From Caenorhabditis elegans (taxonomy: Eukaryota; Nematoda; Chromadorea; Rhabditida; Rhabditidae), in contig NC_003283.11 in NCBI RefSeq assembly GCF_000002985.6, forward strand, positions 4,650,001-4,714,000: a stretch of 64,000 nucleotides of DNA, read 5' to 3'. The notes beneath the pieces are model-generated. The model worked only from the letters and a program-made list of their open reading frames with translations. It had not been told where the DNA came from and searched no databases. Made by a program: the position numbers and the translations under genes. This document shows positions 57,733 to 64,000 of this stretch, one piece after another. The first letter of the stretch is position 1, and each line of letters starts with the position of its first letter.

Positions 57733-60700
57733 ATTTCGGACTTGTTTGCTCCCGAAAAATCTATTCTCAGAACTTAATTTCTTTTTTCTTATGGATGAAA
57801 ATAAGTTTTAAATTGAAATTTTGGAAATGTGAAAGAAAAGTGATATCAATTCAAGGAAGTGATACAATTTACAGGTGGTTGGGAAAAAAAGTCACATGAT
57901 GGAGAAACAATTTTTTGAGAACATGATTTGTGGCTTGCAGAGCTCACTTTTAGACTTTCGAATGAAATATATATCGTTTGAAATAGGACTTTTAAATTGG
58001 GTTCCTATAGAAATTTTTAGAAACATCGGAGCATTTTGAACTAGACAAAAAATAGAGTCGAAGATTTTTCACTTCCTTAGAGATCCGTTCAATTGCTCCA
58101 AATGTGGATTTTGCAAATTTTTAATGATTTTAAGGATGCCTAAAAGTTATTTGAAAAAAATATTGAAATTTTTTTTGATCAAATTGAGTGAAAAAGTTTA
58201 AGATTTTCTTTTTAAAAAAAATTTCAAAAAGCTTTCAGATTGGTTTCACGGCTTAATTTTTTAAATTATACGGCTATTTTGCAATTCGCTACAATAAATA
58301 TGTTCCCAAAAATATCGGGTTCCGGTGAATATTTTTTCTTTTGTTTTCTGGTGCTCCGGGAAAGGAAAGCGGAAGAGATGTGATCTTGTTGTCTGTTTTT
58401 TTGTAAATAATATATGTTTTGAATATGAATTCAAACTCACTATCAGAAAAAGAATATTACACTTTAAATGATGCCAAGTGGAAACTTGGTGTGGAAGTGG
58501 AAGTGGAAACTGTTAAAACTTTAGAATCATAACACTAGTCGATCCGAGAATAGAAAATAGTTTACAAATTGTTGTTTTTTTTATTGTTTGGATACTGTAT
58601 CTTTGGCAAAAAATCAGTTTTAAAACGGATAATTTGCTATGGAAAACAGAAACTGTTTCAGGAAAAAAAAACGATTTTCGAACCCAGGGACTAATTACCA
58701 AGACATGAAATTATGTCCGAACTACGGCGTCTTGATTGTAATGAAAATTAATTGAATGAGCTTTTCGCAAAGTCTTCATTTTCTTCATTTCTCAGCTCCT
58801 TGATGAGCAACATGGACCAATGAGACAAGTCTAAAAAAGGGGCAACGTCACAAGGAGTGGGAGAGCACTTGAATTTGGCTAATAACAAAGGTAATCTGCG
58901 ATGAATTTGATGGATGATCAGAATATAATAAGAATGGATAAAAATACACAACAAAGTGTACACTACATTCTTTAGAAGTCATTTTGGATTTAGCACGTAC
59001 ACAGTTCGAATTTCAAGGGTTAAAAAAATTTTTAAACTGAATAGGGATATGACGCCAGTATTTGTGAAGGGCATAGTCTTCACTATCTAATTATTGTAAT
59101 ATTTAATCTACTTTTGAATAATGTTCTCTCGAAAAAAGTTAAAAAACTGGGAATTGGTAATTGCGGCCCGTTCCTGCTCGAAGCTTCATTTGAAATAATT
59201 TTGCTAAAAACGCTTATAATACATTTATCTGAAATTCTTCAAAATTTGAAAGATATCACGGGAGCACAAAAATCAGAGAATGCGTATTACGCCTCATATT
59301 TGACCAGCAAAATATCTCGCAGCGAAAACTTAAGCAAGCCCTTTCAATGACTACTGTAGTGCTTGTGTAGATTTAAGGGCTCAATTTTCGATATGAGTTG
59401 AATGTTTTATTTATCAATAGAATATTATTAGCATTTTGAAAATAATTCAAAAATAAATTCATTTGAAAAACAGAGCCCGTAAATCGACACAAGCTCTACA
59501 GTAGTCATTACGCTCCAGTAATAAAAAAAACAGCGAAAATAAATTTTCGCTTTTTTTCGCTGACAAAAATTACTTGTTTGAATAATTTTTGTGCAAAAAC
59601 TAAAGTTTTCAAAAAAAAGCCGACAGATGAACACTGTAAAATTTTATTCAGTATCTCCCTGACTCGGATATTTTTTTTTGGCCCTCAAAATTCAGACATT
59701 CTAAAAAAATCTGAAAACCGATATTTCCACATCCAAAAAAGCGTCACCGGTATACATTCTTTCCCATTTCCATGTCTCCGAGTGTATTGTTTACTCCCAC
59801 CTTTTTCTTGCCTGTTCTCTTATCAAGATATAGACATAAAAACTTCGTAAAAAATCGTATAAGTCGCATTGTTTACACAGAATTTTCTCTAGGATGAACA
59901 GGAAGTGATATTCAAGAGTACTTGTTCAAAGACCTGATTTGGATGCCTTCATTAACTTTATGCACCCAAAAAAAATTGGAAAAATAGAAAATAAAGGATT
60001 TTAGTTGAAATGATAGAAAATGGACCGTAATAATCGACTATAACTGTGAAAAAAAATTTAGAGAATTTTTCATTATTTTAAGTTTAATTATGCAAAAATT
60101 GATTTAATTTTGAAATCCTGCAAAAAAAATTATCTAAATTCAACATTTAATACAGCTAAAAAAACGCAAAAATATAAAACTGGGTCATTCATTTGCGGGG
60201 GAATTTAAAAATTATAACCCCTTTTTAAAAATTTTTTTTGTATAATAGAAAAGCTAATTAAACATTTTTGAAAAAAAATTATAAATGTTTCCATTTTTAT
60301 ATTTGGTCATTAAATTTGGTCATATATTTGGTCCATTTTTAATCATTTAAAACAAAATTCCAAAAAGACTCTGGTTCAGTTTTGGGTAAACTTAAAAAGT
60401 AAACAAGTACGAGAATTCCAAAAAAATTTGCAAATATATTAAATTGACAACATTTTCAAAGTTTATGCAAAATACAGTAGATCTACTTTGCATGGATCAA
60501 TAAAAAAAATTATTTTGCAAATATTGCAGCAAGGACATTATCGTTATTTCAAACATTTCTGCACTAATTTCACTTTCCTGCATTTTTAATTAATTTGTTT
60601 TCTTATTCTAAAAGCAAAAGTAAAACCCATATACTTTCTTACAAAGTATTTATATCGCTCCACTCAATACGGATATATGCAGATAACTTGGTCATTAGAA

Positions 60701-60927
60701 ACTTGTTCCAATTCTTGCAAGACGTCTCTATATATGACTTTCCTTTACCGTCTAGCCTCCCGTGTTTTGAACACCAACAGTTCTTGTCTATGCCTCCTGG
60801 CATTTCTTGTTCCTCCAAAAAAAAGCATCCCCGTCCGTGTGTGGTCTTTTGTGTTTTGACGGCAGACAGAAATACATCACCTTTTGTTGATAGACTCTAG
60901 TGCCACAAAATTGTGTTCTAATTTGAA
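57733..60927. other. Gene-free stretch upstream of the acyltransferase gene
   Basis: No supported exon. At 57950-58240 there is one arm of the element seen at 24.7-25.4 kb (TTCAATTGCTCCAAATGTGG, AATGATTTTAAGG, CGGAGCATTTTGAACTAG). Short frames at 58748-58963 (minus) and 59114-59350 (plus) are open but show no recognised domain. Confidence 0.45.
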
Positions 60928-63900
60928 ATGCGAAAGGATATACAATGTCTTCGAGGAATCGCAATTGTTTGTGTTTTTATCTACCACTTATTTCCAACTT
61001 TGTTTGTCAATGGATTTCTTGGAGTTGATGTGTAAGTTTTAGAATTAGACGTGATTATGCCTGCCTACGTGCCTGCCTACATGCCTACCCCAGAAAGGCG
61101 TTGTTTGAATTGAAGGCCACCTACGTCTACTTTTTTATAAATATTTTCAGGATCAGGAACTATAGTAAATCAAAAAAAAATTTCAGATTCTTTGTCATTT
61201 CCGGATACCTCATGGCGAAAAATTTAACGAAGACTAAACTTTCTAAAGTTTCAGATTTCATTTCATTTTATTATCGACGGTAATCAATACTTTTTAGCAT
61301 AGTCCTTTAATTATCATTTTTTATTGTAGATTTAAAAGAATTCTTCCCGTATATTATCTGGTGATTCTAGTCACTGTCATTCTTTTACGTATTTATTATG
61401 AAGATTTTCTATGGGGCAACAATGATCGGTACGGATTGGCGTCGTTGTGCTTGGTTACTAATCAGCTGATTATTCACGATCAAGCCGATTATTTTAGAGA
61501 GGTTTGTTTCAGAAAAACATTTTTTTTGTTTAGAAAAATGTTCATTTTAAGAAAATTTCCATACTCATTTTTTGCCAGAAAACTAATAGAACTCACCTCA
61601 TAATTTGATCTAAAAATTTAATTTCCTTCCAGTTTTCTTATAAAGTAGTGTAGTCTTTGGCCTCGTGGGTAGGTAGGTAGGCGAGCAAGTAGGTAGGTTT
61701 GTAGGAAGGCAGGTATTCGTAAGTACTCGTAGGTAGATAAGAAAGTGGGTAGGTTTGTCGTAGAGTCGGCACTCGTAGATAGGTAAGTAAATGGGTTGGC
61801 TTGTGTTAAGCCAGGTTTTGTAGGTACTTGTTGATAGGTTTGTAGGTATAGCCAGGCACGCAGGTAGACAGGCGTTGTGCAAGAAACTTGAAAACATTTG
61901 GTGAGGCAAGTACATGCATAGGTTGGCACGAGATGTGCCTGCATATGTCTACCGGTCAGTCTGCAGGTTGCCTACATCTGCCTATGTGCTTGCATCTGTC
62001 TTCGTACCTACTTCTATCTATATACCTACTTCAGCCTCTTTGCGATCCTTTAAGGTTTGCTTACCTACGATCCTACCTACCTTGTATCCCTTCATTTCTT
62101 TGCCGCGTCCTTCATTTTCTAGGCTTCATGATTCAAAAAAAAAACTTACCAAAACGTATACTACAAAACTTTTTCAGTTCCAAGCCGAGCGATCTTCATT
62201 GAACATTTTCGTACATCTATGGTCATTATCTGTGGAAATGCAGTTTTATCTGCTCGTCCCATTTATCTTTTTTGGTCTACAACACTACAAAAAAGAAACT
62301 TGCAAGCTCATGACAGTGTCAATAATCTCAATTTTTGGATTCGTCGGCTTTGCACTTGTCAATTCTGCATTTGCATTCAACTTTATGTTCCTCAGATTAT
62401 GGCAGTTTTCCGCAGGATTTATTGCACTATTTTGGACGAAAAGTTTCCCATCTCAAGTGGCTAAAATATCAGAAAAATCCGAAAATTCTGATGTTAGTGA
62501 AAACAAATTTCAAAAGTTCTGTTCAGTAAGCAAAGAAGACTCCGTGATGCTTGCACTGACAGTCATATCATTATGTGCATTACCTACAAAAATTGATGTT
62601 TTGATTTCAAGGCCTATGGTAACTGCAGCCACTGCGTTTATTATTGCAGTCGAGTCCAAGGATAATCAGGTAATTTTCAACAAGAGAGTTTGTCTACAAA
62701 ACAAGAGAGTTTGTCTTCAAAAAATGTCTTCAAAATTCGAGATCTTCAAAAATTCAAAAAAATTGAAATTGAAGTGCACCTCATAAGAATTATATAATTT
62801 TCATAATGGAAAAAATATCGAAGTTGGATTTTTAGATAAACAATCTTCATTTAAAAGTCAATTTGTTTTTAAAAAGTGAAAATATTTTTTCATATTTCTA
62901 TATCAATTTCTAATTTTAAATTTTGACAGAACATTTAGAAAAAAGGGTTTTTTTTTTAATATTCATAATTTTTTCCACTAAACACGGTAGTTTTTATTAC
63001 TACAATTTGCGGAAAAACTACTGAAAATTCAACTTTCAGATACCAGAACGAAAAATAAATATTTCCAGATTCTGGAATCCAGAACACTTTCCTATATTGG
63101 AGACATCTCTTATGTCATGTATCTTGTCCATTGGCCCATAATTTCAATTTTCATTGAAAGCACTCTGAAAAGTCACTTGTTTTGTATAAGTAAGTTATTT
63201 TTCACTACTTTTTTTTCTTAAATTTCAGAAATTTTCAGTGATAACCCTGGTGGCATCTATAATTCTTCATCATCTCTTCGAAAAGCAATATCTCCAAATG
63301 AACTGGAAGGGAGTTGTCCCATTGGTTCTTGTGCTGATACTTGGAAATGCTTACCTTCAGTACAGTATTAGAAATGACAAATTTTGGCAAATGTCTGTGC
63401 CAGATGAGATTCAGGATATTGTGGCACAAAATAAAGTGTTCTTCAATTACATTTGGAAAACAGAACCACAAATTGATGAGTGTATTGAGAAGGAACTTGT
63501 ACCGCCAAGCAACGAGATTTATGGGCAGTGCAGGTTTCCGGTAAGTTTTAATAGCAGTTTAGAGCACTCTTTTATTACAATGAATTTCAGCCGGGTAAAG
63601 GGAATATGTCAATATTAATGATTGGAAATAGTTATGTGATGAATCTTGGTGAACATATACGGGCACATTTTAACTATAACTACTCGGACTACAGATATAT
63701 TGCCATAAGTGGTAAGTGCAAAACTTTTGGAAAATTTGGCAATTTACGAAAACTTGGACTAAAAATTTCCAAATTTTTGAGAATTTTATTATGGTATTTG
63801 GTCAAGTTAGATTATTATTCCTTAAAAATACTTGAAATTTATCAGAAAAAAAGTGCGTATCTTTGGAAAATTTGGCAAAAAACTTGAAAATTTAAAAAAA

Positions 63901-64000
63901 AAAGGACTACACTACGTCCTAAACCTCTACGCGTATTGCTACTTTTTTAGCGAATTTTTTAAATAAACTATTTTTTTCAGAAGGCTACGCATTGTACACA
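60928..64000 (+). CDS. Acyltransferase-3 / SGNH O-acyltransferase homologue (oac type), 5' part
   Basis: Exons 60928-61031, 61187-61279, 61330-61501, 62178-62669, 63069-63189, 63239-63540, 63591-63711 and 63981 to the window end join in frame. The protein starts MRKDIQCLRGIAIVCVFIYH, followed by NGFLGVDVFFVISGYLMAKN, both typical of the acyltransferase-3 membrane domain. Further on are the core motif VHLWSLSVEMQFYLLVPFIF, FLRLWQFSAGFIAL, and RTLSYIGDISYVMYLVHWP near its end. A lumenal domain then begins with MSILMIGNSYVMNLG, the first block (GxSx-like, here GNSY) of an SGNH hydrolase. Nematode members are multi-pass membrane proteins thought to transfer acyl groups to extracytoplasmic targets; substrates are unknown. 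The gene is cut off at the right edge, so the catalytic Asp/His of the SGNH part is not visible. Intron 3 (676 bp) contains a GTAGG/CCTAC repeat. Confidence 0.9.
61660..62090. repeat. Opposed GTAGG and CCTAC repeat arms in the acyltransferase intron
   Basis: From about 61665 to 61875 the plus strand is rich in GTAGGTAGG/GCAGGTA units. From about 61925 to 62090 it is rich in the complement (GCCTACATCTGCC, CCTACTTC, CCTACCTACC). The two halves could pair as a loose hairpin within intron 3. Confidence 0.75.

Noticed and set aside
58748-59350. Short open frames on both strands (about 70-78 codons)
   Set aside because: Composition is mildly protein-like, but no start context, splice partners or family could be supported.
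60595-60900. 101-codon plus-strand frame just upstream of the acyltransferase gene
   Set aside because: No domain and no sign of joining to the next exon, which has its own good ATG with family-typical start residues.
61610-62160. Long frames on both strands in the acyltransferase intron
   Set aside because: They translate GTAGG/CCTACC repeats (CLPTYLPT patterns) and are bounded by the intron's own splice sites.
1-64000. tRNA, rRNA, CRISPR or prokaryotic signals
   Set aside because: None was seen: no cloverleaf with GGTTCGAATCC-like arm, no regularly spaced identical repeats with unique spacers. The spliced gene structure is clearly eukaryotic.

Overview
The window looks like a Caenorhabditis genome, most likely C. 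elegans. The evidence is short introns with TTTTCAG acceptors, AT-rich intergenic DNA, a cuticle collagen, srx-type chemoreceptors, DUF19 secreted proteins, an O-acyltransferase homologue, a closely spaced gene trio that looks like an operon, and many short dispersed inverted repeats. Interstitial copies of the nematode telomere hexamer TTAGGC are also present. From memory, and not checked, the TAF10 gene here matches taf-10 and the small Ser-Gly proteoglycan matches cpg-8. Both are genes I place on the K03B4 clone of chromosome V.

Layout. 0-6 kb: the last exon of a Cys/Gly/Pro-rich protein (+), a cuticle collagen (-), and a tandem pair of small single-pass membrane proteins (+), the second broken by an in-frame stop. 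6-18.7 kb: four srx-type 7TM chemoreceptor genes, all on the minus strand. The first is a pseudogene and the other three reconstruct to full-length frames. The second has a TIR-flanked element with an exonuclease-like reading frame in intron 2, and the fourth has a minisatellite in its last intron. 21-26 kb (-): two secreted DUF19-like proteins and one small membrane protein. 26-34 kb: no gene found, repeats only. 34-35 kb (+): a small secreted protein with a telomere-like repeat in intron 1. 37.1-41.6 kb (+): TAF10, a small charged protein and a seryl-tRNA synthetase-like protein, in operon-like order. 41.8-42.4 kb (-): a Ser-Gly proteoglycan. 45.1-50.3 kb (-): a nine-exon rhodopsin-like orphan GPCR. 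50.3-60.9 kb: repeats and an unassigned coding-like fragment. 60.9-64 kb (+): the 5' part of an acyltransferase-3/SGNH (oac-type) gene that runs off the right end.

Exons were joined by hand from splice consensus, frame continuity and comparison between paralogues. No search was run. Family names rest on motif recognition. Repeat families are described by their sequence because I could not check them against a repeat library.
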